From assembly GCA_963819755.1 (NCBI GenBank), contig CAWFXB010000001.1:186001-250000 (forward strand): 64,000 nucleotides of DNA. The letters are read 5' to 3'. The notes beneath the pieces are model-generated. The model was not told the DNA's origin and did no database searches. It was given only the letters and a program-made list of their open reading frames with translations. How positions within the stretch are numbered: the stretch's first letter is position 1; each line of letters starts with the position of its first letter. Positions 1-8,357 of the stretch are shown here, piece after piece. The position numbers were made by a program, and so were the translations under genes. The stretch is from VRUE01 sp963819755. GTDB taxonomy: Bacteria; Actinomycetota; Thermoleophilia; Solirubrobacterales; 70-9.

Positions 1-96
1 GAGGCGGAACTGCTCGCTTGCGACACGGATTTTCAGGTCATCGCGCGCCACGCACCTCTACGGCTCGTCTCCGCCTCGGTGACTAACCCCGTCTAG
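1..96 (+). CDS. C-terminal end of a PIN-domain (VapC-like) toxin, cut by the window edge
   Basis: The first 31 codons stay open to a TAG at 94-96. They read as the last strand-helix of a PIN-domain ribonuclease: a CDTDF segment (the last acidic active-site position, usually TxDxDF in VapC), then IARHAPLRL and a short tail. PIN toxins normally end this way. The gene is cut by the window boundary, so neither its start nor its VapB partner can be seen. The identity rests on about 30 residues and is tentative. Confidence 0.5.
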   Translation, partial: EAELLACDTDFQVIARHAPLRLVSASVTNPV

Positions 97-107
97 ACTG
101 CCAGCTG

Positions 108-581
108 ATGGCCACCGTCGAGGTACAGGGAGTCGAGGGAATGCAGTCGCTGCTCGGGCAGGAGATCGGCCCGAGCGAGTGGCGCACCGTCACCCAAGGG
201 GACATCGACGCCTTCGCGGAGCTCTCGGGCGACGACCAGTGGATCCACGTCGACGTCGAGAAGGCGAAGAACGAGAGCCCCTTCGGCACGACGATCGCCC
301 ATGGCAATCTCACCCTGTCGCTGGTCGATGGCTTCCGCAAAGACTTGATCTCTTCAACCGGCTTTGCCCTGGGTGTCAACTACGGCTGGAACAAGATCCG
401 CTTCCCCGCTCCGGTCCCCGTCGACTCCAAGGTCCGCGGCAAGGCCGAGGTCGTCTCGATCGACGAGAGGGGCGGCGGCTGGTACGAGGTAGTCACCCGC
501 TTCACCCTCGATGTAGAGGGCAACGAGAAGCCGTGCTTCGTGGGCGACAGCGTCACCCGGGTGATGGCGCCCGCGGGCTGA
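108..581 (+). CDS. MaoC-like (R)-specific enoyl-CoA hydratase/dehydratase
   Basis: A 157-aa single hot-dog-fold protein of the MaoC dehydratase family, which hydrates trans-2-enoyl-CoA in fatty-acid or polyester metabolism. The hydratase-2 motif is clear: DAFAELSGDDQWIHVD with the catalytic pair D42 and H47, followed by the AHG turn at 64-66. The length matches single-domain MaoC proteins. The ATG at 108 gives the usual N-terminus; an internal ATG at 141 is possible. A 3' portion of this gene recurs almost unchanged at 2901-3092. The substrate cannot be told from sequence. The methyltransferase begins 10 bp downstream, so the two are probably co-transcribed. Confidence 0.9.
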   Translation: MATVEVQGVEGMQSLLGQEIGPSEWRTVTQGDIDAFAELSGDDQWIHVDVEKAKNESPFGTTIAHGNLTLSLVDGFRKDLISSTGFALGVNYGWNKIRFPAPVPVDSKVRGKAEVVSIDERGGGWYEVVTRFTLDVEGNEKPCFVGDSVTRVMAPAG

Positions 582-591
582 CGAGCCACCG

Positions 592-1371
592 ATGAGCCCA
601 GCGGACGCTGCGACCTACGACGAACTGGGTCGAGGCTACTCGGCGGCCCGACGCACCGATCCGAGGATCGCCGCGCACATCGAGGCGGCGCTCGGCGAGG
701 CGCGGACGGTGCTCAACGTCGGTGCCGGAACGGGTTCCTATGAGCCCGGCAGCCGCGAGCTGATCGCGGTCGAGCCGTCCGCGGTGATGATCGCCCAGCG
801 CCCTGAGGGCGCTGCCCCCGTGATCCAAGCGGGCGCCGAAGCGCTGCCCTTCGAGGACGACAGCTTCGATGTAGCGATGGCGATCATCAGCGACCATCAC
901 TGGAGGGATCGCGAGGCGGGCCTGGCTGAGATGCGGCGGGTTGCGCGCGATCGCGTCCTCCTCCTCAACGCCGACCCGGCTGCCGCCGGACGTTTCTGGT
1001 TGACGCGCGACTACCTTGACAACCTGGACGGGCTGATCACCTCGCGCTACCGGGAAGAGGGCTTCTGGCGCGATGAGCTTCAGTCCTCACTCGGCGAGGT
1101 CGAGCTTCGACCCGTCCATGTTCCACACGACTGCGTCGACGGCTTCTACCAGGCATTCTGGCGCCGTCCCGGCGCCTACCTCGACCCGCGCGTGCGCGAC
1201 GGCACGTCGGTATTCCGGATGCTTCCCAGGGCTCGGGTCAACAGCGCGATCAGCCAGCTGAGCAAAGATCTCTCCGACGGTACCTGGGAGGCACGGTACG
1301 GCGACCTCCTTCAGCAGCCCGAGCTGGATGTCGGGCTGCGCCTGGTGGTAGCCGGAGACCCAGCCGCCTAG
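592..1371 (+). CDS. Class I SAM-dependent methyltransferase
   Basis: A 259-aa protein with a Rossmann-type methyltransferase core. It shows motif I VLNVGAGTGSYEP (about residues 40-52), an acidic strand end with VEPS (about 62) for ribose binding, and the post-II block LPFEDDSFDVAMAIISDHHW (about 84-103). The N-terminal YDELGRGYSAARRTDPRI stretch is common in the UbiE/Methyltransf_11 group. Small-molecule methylation is most likely, but the acceptor is unknown. The start is 10 bp after the MaoC gene. Confidence 0.85.
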   Translation: MSPADAATYDELGRGYSAARRTDPRIAAHIEAALGEARTVLNVGAGTGSYEPGSRELIAVEPSAVMIAQRPEGAAPVIQAGAEALPFEDDSFDVAMAIISDHHWRDREAGLAEMRRVARDRVLLLNADPAAAGRFWLTRDYLDNLDGLITSRYREEGFWRDELQSSLGEVELRPVHVPHDCVDGFYQAFWRRPGAYLDPRVRDGTSVFRMLPRARVNSAISQLSKDLSDGTWEARYGDLLQQPELDVGLRLVVAGDPAA

Positions 1372-1395
1372 TCGGCAGACTCGATCCTGAGGGTG

Positions 1396-1881
1396 TTAGG
1401 CGGAGGCCGGCAAGCGGTCGAGTGCATCGATCGTGTGAGCGCAAGCTCGCGCAGCCTCGACCCCCTTCGTTTCAAGGTGCTCGAAGAAAAAGGCGCGATG
1501 GGTCTCGTGCTCGTGAAAGTGGTGCGGAGTGAGGACAGCCGAGATGACCGGAACGCCGGTGTCGAGCTGGACCCGCATCAGCCCGCTGATCACCGCATCG
1601 GCGACGAACTCGTGACGGTAGATGCCCTCATCGACAACGAGTCCCGCCGCCACGATTGCGTCGTAGGCCCCGCTCTCCGCGAGCCGCATGGCGTGTAGCG
1701 GGATCTCGAAAGCGCCAGTCACCTCGAAGAAGTCGATTTGCGACTCCGCGATCCCGAGTTGCCCAATCTCCGCGATGAACGTCGTCCGGCTCTGGTCGAC
1801 GAGATCCTTGTGCCAGCACGACTGGACGAAAGCGATGCGCCGGTCGTGGTCGGACCCCTGGTTCGAATGCCCATCGTTCAT
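1396..1881 (-). CDS. ribH: 6,7-dimethyl-8-ribityllumazine synthase, type II (RibH2-like)
   Basis: Lumazine synthase condenses 5-amino-6-ribitylamino-uracil with dihydroxybutanone phosphate in riboflavin synthesis. Visible blocks are FFEVTGAFEIPLHA for substrate binding, AAGLVVDEGIYRHEFVA, and VPVISAVLTPHHFHEHETH with the catalytic-region histidines. The GIYRH and HFHE pattern followed by FFxEH...KGVEAA is typical of the decameric type II enzymes (Brucella/Rhizobium RibH2) rather than icosahedral type I. I chose the ATG at 1881 because AGGAAGGAG precedes it; the upstream extension is proline/threonine-rich and unlike the family. It stands alone, without other rib genes nearby. Confidence 0.85.
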   Translation of the reverse strand: MNDGHSNQGSDHDRRIAFVQSCWHKDLVDQSRTTFIAEIGQLGIAESQIDFFEVTGAFEIPLHAMRLAESGAYDAIVAAGLVVDEGIYRHEFVADAVISGLMRVQLDTGVPVISAVLTPHHFHEHETHRAFFFEHLETKGVEAARACAHTIDALDRLPASA

Positions 1882-2001
1882 TTGCAGCGGCTCCTTCCTG
1901 CTGGTTGGTTGAGGAAGTGTAGGCGTGGTCGGCCGCTTGGTCGGGAGCGATTGACCGCGGTGTAGGTCCTCGCTGTGCTTTCTCATTGCCGCGTGATCTC
2001 T

Positions 2002-2535
2002 CTAGTCGCTGCTCGACCGTGACGTGCTCAAGGCTGAACGGACGGCCTCAAGCGGGACCATCAGCGTTAGCGGCTCTGCACTTACCGGCCTGAAACCAAA
2101 GCGCGCATAGAAGCCGACGGCCTCGTCGTCGATAGCGTGGACGAGGGCGGCGCGCATGGCGACCGAGCGCGAGGCGCGCTCGGTGCGCTGCAGAGCGTCG
2201 AGGAGAAGGCTCCGTCCAAGGCCGATGCCCTGCTCGGAGCGATCGACGGCGATGCGCGCGATCAGGCAGACGGGGATCGGGAAGTGCTTGGACGTCCCAC
2301 GCTTCACGTCATCGGTTGCTTCACCCTGCTCGACCTGCGAGGCGACCAGCGTGTAGTAGCCGACAACGTCGGTCTCTCCTCGCCGGCAGACCACGAAGGT
2401 CCGGGCGGTGTCTCGGCGCTGGCCCTGCCCGGCATAGGCGCGCAACCAGCGGTCAAGCTGCTCTCGGCCACACTCGAAGCGATCGACTCGGTGACGCGAT
2501 CCGAGCGGCTCGACCGCTCCGAACCGAGCGGTCAC
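2002..2535 (-). CDS. GNAT-family acetyltransferase toxin (TacT/AtaT-like)
   Basis: A 177-aa GNAT protein of the toxin type that acetylates charged aminoacyl-tRNA. The family N-terminus (VDRFECGREQLDRWLRAYA) is followed by TARTFVVC, GYYTL, the acetyl-CoA loop EQGIGLGRSLL, and VGFYARFGF with the late tyrosine used as general acid. Its start codon overlaps the stop of the upstream DUF1778 antitoxin by ATGA, the standard layout of this toxin-antitoxin class. Regulation is probably by antitoxin-toxin binding to the shared promoter. Confidence 0.9.
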   Translation of the reverse strand: MTARFGAVEPLGSRHRVDRFECGREQLDRWLRAYAGQGQRRDTARTFVVCRRGETDVVGYYTLVASQVEQGEATDDVKRGTSKHFPIPVCLIARIAVDRSEQGIGLGRSLLLDALQRTERASRSVAMRAALVHAIDDEAVGFYARFGFRPVSAEPLTLMVPLEAVRSALSTSRSSSD

Positions 2536-2813
2536 CTGCCGAGGACGCTAGGCCTATCGGTCAAGCGACCGAGGCCGGCCTCAAAGGAAGACGGATCGTC
2601 CAGAGCGACCAGGAAGCGGCTGGCCTCCTCTGGATTGAGCACGATGTTCGTTCGCTCGGCCAGCACCTGCTCCGCCTCGCGGCGTGCGGCCTGACGGACG
2701 AACTCGCTGAGCGTCTGACCGCGAGCGGCAGCGGCGGCCTGCTCCAGGTCGCGCTCCTCGTCGGTCATTCGGATCTCGATCCGGCGGGTCTTGGCGCTGG
2801 TAGCGGGCTCCAT
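2532..2813 (-). CDS. DUF1778 ribbon-helix-helix antitoxin
   Basis: A 93-aa antitoxin partner of the GNAT toxin. The N-terminal ribbon-helix-helix (RRIEIRMTDEERDLEQAAA, then TLSEFVRQAA) binds operator DNA. The C-terminal half (LNPEEASRFLVALDDP) is the usual DUF1778 toxin-wrapping segment. The ATG at 2813 fits the family N-terminus; an upstream in-frame ATG at 2870 would add a non-conserved leader. Translation is coupled to the toxin through a 4-bp overlap. Confidence 0.9.
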   Translation of the reverse strand: MEPATSAKTRRIEIRMTDEERDLEQAAAAARGQTLSEFVRQAARREAEQVLAERTNIVLNPEEASRFLVALDDPSSFEAGLGRLTDRPSVLGR

Positions 2814-2900
2814 CGGAGAGAGTGTACGGCTCTTGTCCGGACAGTTCAACCTACGACCGCTTTCCCGCACGGGAATAGGCCGAACAATTCATACAACGCC

Positions 2901-3092
2901 AACAAGATCCGCTTCCCGGCCCCGGTGCCTGTGGATGCTCGGGTACGTGGTCGCGCCGAGGTCGTCTCGATCGACGAGAAGGGCGGCGGCTGGTACGAGG
3001 TAGTCACCCGCTTCACCCTCGATGTAGAGGGCAACGAGAAGCCGTGCTTCGTGGGCGACAGCGTCACCCGCGTGATGGCGCCAGCTGACTAA
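2901..3092 (+). pseudogene. 5'-truncated second copy of the MaoC gene
   Basis: 63 codons plus stop encode the same C-terminal segment as residues 95-157 of the MaoC gene at 108-581, with equal length and no indels. The block 2955-3082 matches 444-571 at 126 of 128 positions by my reading, while the first 54 bases are much more diverged. No family N-terminus or start precedes it. Instead, the promoter side of the GNAT/DUF1778 module abuts it. It is best read as a tandem paralogue beheaded by arrival of the toxin-antitoxin module, with its 3' part later homogenised. Confidence 0.8.
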
Positions 3093-3141
3093 GGGGAGAA
3101 GCGCACTGAGAGCCGTGCAACATCGCTAGGTTCGACCAAGC

Positions 3142-3509
3142 TTGAGCATCCTCGGCATCGATCACGTTCAGCTCGCCGCGCCGCCGGACTGCGAGGACGA
3201 GGCGCGGCGGTTCTTCGCTGGGGTGCTCGGTCTCGAAGAGATCGAGAAGCCTCCGTCCTTGGCCGTCCGCGGCGGCGCGTGGTTCGGAGCCGGCGAGCAG
3301 CAGATCCACGTTGGCGTCGAGGAGGGGTTCGCCCCGGCATCCAAGGCCCATCCGGCGCTGCTTGTCGAGTCTGTCCAGCTCGAGGACATGGCTAGGCGTT
3401 TAGCTCAGGCTGGAGCGCCCGTCGCCTGGGACGACGAGCTCGCCCCCTGCGGCGCTTCTATACGGCCGATCCCTGGGGGAACCGCATCGAGCTGATCGCG
3501 CGGGGCTGA
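3142..3509 (+). pseudogene. VOC/glyoxalase-family protein with a frameshift near the 3' end
   Basis: A small vicinal-oxygen-chelate domain protein: MSILGIDHVQLAAPP, then a FFAGVLGL segment, as in glyoxalase/bleomycin-resistance proteins. The TTG at 3142 gives the usual start. After WDDELAP (about 3448) the expected ending RRFYTADPWGNRIELIARG lies in the next frame and stops at 3509, while the unshifted frame reads nonsense to 3495. One lost base explains this. It may be a genuine mutation or an assembly error. Substrate unknown. Confidence 0.75.
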
Positions 3510-3543
3510 CGTCTGCTCGCTCGGCGTCATGTAGAAGTCGAGC

Positions 3544-4341
3544 ATGGCTGAACGATCGAGGGAAGGGCAAATCGCGGTGGTGACCGGCGTAAGTCGTCGG
3601 GCGGGAATCGGCTTCGCGATTGCGCAGCGGCTTCTCCGGGACGGTGCAAGAGTGTTGCTCCACTCGTTTTCCGCACACGATCCCGAGCAGCCGTTGGGTG
3701 CCGATCCCGGTGGCATCGATGCCCTGATCGGCGAGCTCGGGGGTGCCTCGGATCGGCTCCAGCAGATCGAGGCCGACCTCGGCGATCCAGATTCCTCGCG
3801 GCGAGTGATCGAGACGGCTATTGAGGCGTTCGGTGCGGTCGACGCCCTCGTGGTGAACCACGCCATGGGTTCCAATCAGTCGCTCGTGACGGCTACCCCC
3901 GAGGAGCTCGACAGGGTGTGGGCGGTGAACGCTCGCGCCGCGGTCCTCCTCGTTCAAGCGTTTGCCGCTGCCCACGACGATGCCCAAGCGAGTGGGCGCA
4001 TCGTCCTGTTCACCTCCGGTCAGCACCTCGGGCCGATGCGCGGTGAGCTGCCTTACGTGCTCAGCAAGGGCGCCGTGCATCAGGTCACCCGCACGCTCGC
4101 CGACGAACTCGCCGATCGCGGGATCACGGTCAATGCGATCAACCCGGGGCCGGTCGACACCGGCTGGCCCTCGGCCGAGCTGCGCGAGCGCCTCCGCCCG
4201 GCCTTTCCGGCTGGCCGCTGGGGAAGCCCCGACGACATAGCCGCGATCGTCGGCTGGCTCGTCTCTCCCGATAGCGCCTGGCTGACGGGTCAGGTGATCG
4301 ACGCGGAGGGTGGCTTCCGCCGGGACTCGACGAGCCGATGA
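3544..4341 (+). CDS. Short-chain dehydrogenase/reductase (FabG-like)
   Basis: A 265-aa classical SDR. The cofactor-binding TGVSRRAGIGFAIA near the N-terminus fits the TGxxxGxG motif with an unusual extra residue. VVNHAMG replaces the usual NNAG. YVLSK supplies the catalytic Tyr and Lys, and VNAINPGPVDTGW follows. The C-terminal WLTGQVIDAEGGF is typical of 3-oxoacyl-ACP reductase-like SDRs. The altered NNAG motif and the SGQHLGPM region suggest a divergent subgroup. The stop overlaps the next start by ATGA, so it is co-translated with the HAD hydrolase gene. Confidence 0.85.
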   Translation: MAERSREGQIAVVTGVSRRAGIGFAIAQRLLRDGARVLLHSFSAHDPEQPLGADPGGIDALIGELGGASDRLQQIEADLGDPDSSRRVIETAIEAFGAVDALVVNHAMGSNQSLVTATPEELDRVWAVNARAAVLLVQAFAAAHDDAQASGRIVLFTSGQHLGPMRGELPYVLSKGAVHQVTRTLADELADRGITVNAINPGPVDTGWPSAELRERLRPAFPAGRWGSPDDIAAIVGWLVSPDSAWLTGQVIDAEGGFRRDSTSR

Positions 4342-5058
4342 CGGAGCGGTTGCCCCCTGGCCTGAGCTGGATCGCCTTTGACCTGGACGACACGCTGCAC
4401 TACTTCAAGCGCGCGTCCGGTCGGGCATCGGAGGCCGTGTTCAGCGACATGGAGCGGCAGTTCGGTATCGCGGCGGACGATCTCAGTGAGTCCTATCGCG
4501 AGATTCTGCGGACAGCGCAGGGCGAACACTTCACGCAGCCGAAGACATCACGTGACTATCGCGCCGCCCGCTTCGGAGCGTTGCTCGATGAGTTCGCCCA
4601 GGAGCCCGGCCCGCAGTTGGACCGGCTGCTGGACGTCTACGACGCCGCCCTCGAGGAGGCGCTCGAAGCTGAAGCCCGGTGCCCGGGAGGCGCTGGCAGC
4701 GGCAAAGTGGGCGGGCCTATCGGTGATGGTGGTCAGCGAGGGCCCGCACGACACCCAGGAGACGACGATCGAACGCCTGGGCATCGCGTCTTGCGTCGAC
4801 CTTCTCATCACCTCCGCCGGCGAGGGAGCATCGAAGAGCGATGGGCTCTTCGAGAGGGCGCTTGAACGCGCGGGCTGCGAGCCGCACGAGGTTCTCTACG
4901 TCGGCGACTCGCTCGACCGTGACATAGCACCCACGTCCGCGCTCGGGATAGCAAGCGTCTATGTGGGCGAGGGGGAGCTGCCCGAGGGGTCGACGGCGAT
5001 CAGGCTCGACCTTCCGACCCTCGGTCAGCTCCTCAGAAACGAGACGCCCGCTACTTGA
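4338..5058 (+). pseudogene. HAD-superfamily hydrolase interrupted by one frameshift
   Basis: All four HAD motifs are present, but in two frames. Motif I FDLDDTLHYF (residues 14-23) is in the frame starting at 4338. After about 4666 the sequence continues one frame over with LKPGAREALAAAK, motif II (VVSEG), the motif III lysine (ASKSDG) and motif IV YVGDSLDRDI, ending at 5058. A single extra base at about 4665-4668 restores a protein of about 240 aa, normal for phosphatases of this kind. The intact motifs suggest a very recent lesion or a sequencing error. Confidence 0.8.
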
Positions 5059-5506
5059 CCGTCAGCGTGCCTTCCATGCCAGCTTCGCGGTGCCCCGGCA
5101 CGGTGCAGTAGTAGTGGTAGGTGCCCGGTTTGAGGTTGACGGTCGTAGAAGTTTCCCCTTCGCCGATCAGTTCGGTTTTGCCGACTTCCTTGCCGCTGGA
5201 GTCTTCGATCGCCACGTCGTGGGTAAGGCTCTGCGGGTTGTTGAAGTCGATCGTCACCTTGCCGGCCTTGGCCGACGCTTCGGTGGTCGTGTAGGCGAGT
5301 TCGCCATTCGGATTGGCTTCGAAGCTGACCGTCGAGCCACCGCCTTCGCTGCTGCCGGATTCCTTGCCGCTTTCGGCCGCTGCGCCACCATTGGCTTCTT
5401 CGCCGCTGGAGCTCGAGGTCGTCGTGGTCGAGTTGCTACTGCTTCCGCAGGCGACGAGGGCAACGGATGCAAGTGCGAGGACGAACAGGGCGACAACCTT
5501 CTTCAT
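5051..5506 (-). CDS. Cupredoxin (plastocyanin-like) lipoprotein
   Basis: A 151-aa secreted copper protein. The signal peptide ends in a lipobox (LVAC), then a Ser/Thr/Glu/Gly-rich linker leads to one cupredoxin domain. Type 1 copper ligands are visible: His in SLTHDVAI, then Cys, His and Met in YYCTVPGHREAGM. The probable role is periplasmic or membrane-surface electron transfer. The ATG at 5506 follows AGGAAAGGATCC, a reasonable ribosome site; the in-frame ATG at 5539 would add a non-signal extension. It is convergent with the HAD gene and overlaps its end by 8 bp. Confidence 0.9.
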   Translation of the reverse strand: MKKVVALFVLALASVALVACGSSSNSTTTTSSSSGEEANGGAAAESGKESGSSEGGGSTVSFEANPNGELAYTTTEASAKAGKVTIDFNNPQSLTHDVAIEDSSGKEVGKTELIGEGETSTTVNLKPGTYHYYCTVPGHREAGMEGTLTVK

Positions 5507-5588
5507 CGGACTGGATCCTTTCCTAGGAGGAATGCTCAAGGAGACTCTACGCTCTCTAGGTCTAATACGACAATCGCCCCCGCCGGGT

Positions 5589-6414
5589 TCAGCGACCCTT
5601 GAACTCGGGCTTCTCGCCGCTGAAGAAGGCGATTGCGCCTTCGCGCAGGTCCTCGGTCCCCATGCTGTCGGCGATCCCGTGCCGCTCCAGCTGCAGGTGC
5701 TCGGTGATGCTGTTCTCGATGCTCACGCCGCAGAGCCGTTTGGCCATCTTCACGTAGTGGGGCGCCTTCGTGGCCAGCTTCTCGGCCTTGGCACGGGCGG
5801 CGCCCATCAGCTCGTCGGCTGGGACGACCGCGGAGACGAGGCCCTCCTCGAGCGCTTCGGGTGCCTTGAAGTTGGGATCTTCGAGGAGGATTTCCAGCGC
5901 CCGGCTCGGCCCAACCACGCGCGGCAGGAAGTAAGTCATCCCGCCGTCGGGCGAAGCCCCGATCCGGCCGTAGGCGCAGGCGAGAAAGGTCTCCTCGGAG
6001 GCGATCCTGATGTCGCAGGCAAGCGCCAGCGAGAAGCCGGCGCCAGCAGCCCGGCCCGTTCAGTGCGCAGATCACCGGATAAGGGATGCGCCGCAGGTCG
6101 ACGATTGCGCTGTGGAGTGCCTCGGCGCCGCGCCGCACCTGTGCAGGCAGGTCGATCGAGTCGTCCTCGACCCCGGCTTTGAAGGTGTTGATGTCGCCGC
6201 CGGAGCAGAAGGCCTTGCCGGCGCCGGTGAGGATCAGCGCCCGCAGAGGCGCCTGGTCGGCGAGCCAGGCGAAGGCGGTCCCCAGATCGAAGATCATCTC
6301 GGGGCTCATCGCGTTGAAGCTCTCGGGTCGATCGAGGGTGAGGGTGCCGATCTGGCCGTCGACCTCGATTCGCAGCGTGCTCAGCTCGGGTGGGCTGATT
6401 GTCTCGGTGGTCAT
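5589..6414 (-). pseudogene. Enoyl-CoA hydratase/isomerase with one frameshift
   Basis: A crotonase-family protein. The first half reads IGTLTLDRPESFNAMS and ALILTGAGKAFCSGGDI (oxyanion-hole region), then YPVICALNGPG. At about 6048 one extra G shifts the frame; the adjacent frame continues AAGAGFSLALACDI, then GMTYFLPRVVGPSRA and the family C-terminus to a stop at 5589. The corrected length of about 275 aa is normal. It is divergent from uvrC: its ATG at 6414 lies 62 bp from the uvrC GTG. The lesion could be real or technical. Confidence 0.8.
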
Positions 6415-6476
6415 CTCGCTATCTCCGTATCCGTATCGAAGGTTGGCCAACTGGCCAGGAGCCTACCCTTTGGCCT

Positions 6477-8357
6477 GTGAGCGAAAGCGATCGAGAGACC
6501 TCGCGGGCGGAACGTCTGGCGCAGCAGCGACGCGAGCTGCCCGACTCTCCGGGTGTTTACCTCTTCTATGAGGAGAACGGTGAGTTGCTCTACGTCGGCA
6601 AGGCACGCTCGATCCGCAAACGCGTCGCTTCGCACTTCTCCGGCGGTGAGAGCCGGCTGACCTCGCGGGTCGACCGCATCGACGTCCTCGTCACCGCCAA
6701 CGAGGCCGAGGCGCTGCTCGCCGAGCAGAGCTTCATCAAGCGCCACCGGCCGCGCTTCAACATCCGCCTGCGCGACGACAAGTCCTATCCCTACGTCTGC
6801 GTCAGCCTCGACGAGGATTACCCACGGGTCTACTTCACGCGGGAGAAGCACCGCTCCGGCCGCGCCTACTTCGGGCCCTTCTCCAGCGCCAAGCGGGTAC
6901 GGGAGACGCTCGACCTGCTCGGCAAGCTGTTCCAGTTCCGTACCTGTGAGGGGGCCGAGCCGGGCCGCCGTTCCGGCAGCCCCTGCCTCGACTACTACAT
7001 CAAGCGCTGCGGGGCGCCCTGCGTCGGCTATGTCAGCCAGGAGGAGTACCGGCGCAACATCGAGGCGATCGTCGACTTCCTCTCCGGCCGCTACCGGCAG
7101 GTCGAGGCCGACGAGCAGGCGAAGATGGAGAACGCGGCGGCGGCGCGCGAGTTCGAGCGGGCGGCGCTGCACCGCGACCGGCTGAAGGCGATCCAGTCGC
7201 TGTTCGAGCGCCAGCGTGTCGCCGGCGGCTCGGTTGGCACCGCTGACATGATCGGGGTAGCGGCCGAGGGGGCAGACGCCAACGCCCAGGTCTTCCAGGT
7301 GCGCGACGGCATCCTCGCCGAGCGGCAGAGCTTCTACCTCGACAACCAGGCCGAACGCGACCTGGCCGAGGTCGCCGAGGAGTTCATCGGCCAGTACTAC
7401 TCGGCCTCACCGGCGATGCCGCGGACGATCGTCGTCGGTCCTTACCTGCGCGAGCGCGCCGAGCTCTTGGCGGCGGCGCTGGGGGAGCGGCGCGGCTCGC
7501 CCGTCGAGGTACGGGTCGCCGAGCGGGGCGACAAGCGCCGCCTGCGCGAGCTGGCCGAGCGCAACGCCCGCCTCGCCCTCGACCAGGACCGGCTGCGGCG
7601 CGAGCACCGGCGCCAGCGCCGGGTCGACTCGCTCGCTGACCTGCGCGAGGCCCTGCGGATGGAGGAGCTGCCGATCCGCATCGAGGGCTTCGACGTCTCC
7701 AACCTCGGCGGCGAGCACACGGTCGCCTCGATGGTCGTCTTCGAGGGTGGCGCGACGAAGAAGTCGGACTACCGCCGCTTCCGCGTGCGTGGCGAGCGCA
7801 CGAACGGGTCCGACGACTTCGCTTCCATGGAGGAGGTGCTGAGCCGTCGCGTCAACCGCTACGAGGAGCAGGTCGACCTCTCCCCCCACGACGGCAAACG
7901 CGACGAGAGCTTTGCCACGCTGCCCTCACTGGTCATGGTCGACGGCGGCAAGGGGCAGCTCGGCGCCGCGATGAAGGTCCTTGCCCCGTTCGTCGAGCGC
8001 GGCGTCACCGTGGTCTCGCTCGCCAAGCGTGAGGAGGAGGTTTTCGTCCCGGGGCGACCGGCGCCGATCGAGCTGGCCGCCGGCTCGGAGGCCTCGAAGC
8101 TGCTGCAGCGGGTGCGCGACGAGGCGCACCGCTTCGCGATCGACCACCATCGCGGGCGCCGCGACCGGGCGATGACCGGCTCGGTGCTCGACGACCTCAG
8201 GGGTGTCGGCCCGGCTCGCAAGCGGGCCTTCCTCAACCACTTCGGCACGCCGGAGCGGTTCCTGACCGCGAGTCGCGAGGAGCTGGAGGCCGTGCCGGGC
8301 GTGCCCGGCAAGCTGGCGCGCGAGATCCACGAGCAGCTGCACAGGACGGGCGGCTAG
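6477..8357 (+). CDS. uvrC: Excinuclease ABC subunit C
   Basis: UvrC makes the dual incisions in nucleotide excision repair. The order is: GIY-YIG nuclease (PDSPGVYLFYEENGELLYVGKA, first about 30 residues), the cysteine-containing segment SPCLDYYIKRCGAPC, a UvrB-binding UVR helix (EQAKMENAAAAREFERAA), the RNase H-like C-terminal nuclease beginning IRIEGFDVSNLGG, and two helix-hairpin-helix motifs (LRGVGPARKRAFLNHFG; VPGVPGKLAREIH). I took the GTG at 6477 since upstream codons overlap the opposite gene and do not look like UvrC. The stop overlaps the rapZ start by one base. Confidence 0.97.
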   Translation: MSESDRETSRAERLAQQRRELPDSPGVYLFYEENGELLYVGKARSIRKRVASHFSGGESRLTSRVDRIDVLVTANEAEALLAEQSFIKRHRPRFNIRLRDDKSYPYVCVSLDEDYPRVYFTREKHRSGRAYFGPFSSAKRVRETLDLLGKLFQFRTCEGAEPGRRSGSPCLDYYIKRCGAPCVGYVSQEEYRRNIEAIVDFLSGRYRQVEADEQAKMENAAAAREFERAALHRDRLKAIQSLFERQRVAGGSVGTADMIGVAAEGADANAQVFQVRDGILAERQSFYLDNQAERDLAEVAEEFIGQYYSASPAMPRTIVVGPYLRERAELLAAALGERRGSPVEVRVAERGDKRRLRELAERNARLALDQDRLRREHRRQRRVDSLADLREALRMEELPIRIEGFDVSNLGGEHTVASMVVFEGGATKKSDYRRFRVRGERTNGSDDFASMEEVLSRRVNRYEEQVDLSPHDGKRDESFATLPSLVMVDGGKGQLGAAMKVLAPFVERGVTVVSLAKREEEVFVPGRPAPIELAAGSEASKLLQRVRDEAHRFAIDHHRGRRDRAMTGSVLDDLRGVGPARKRAFLNHFGTPERFLTASREELEAVPGVPGKLAREIHEQLHRTGG

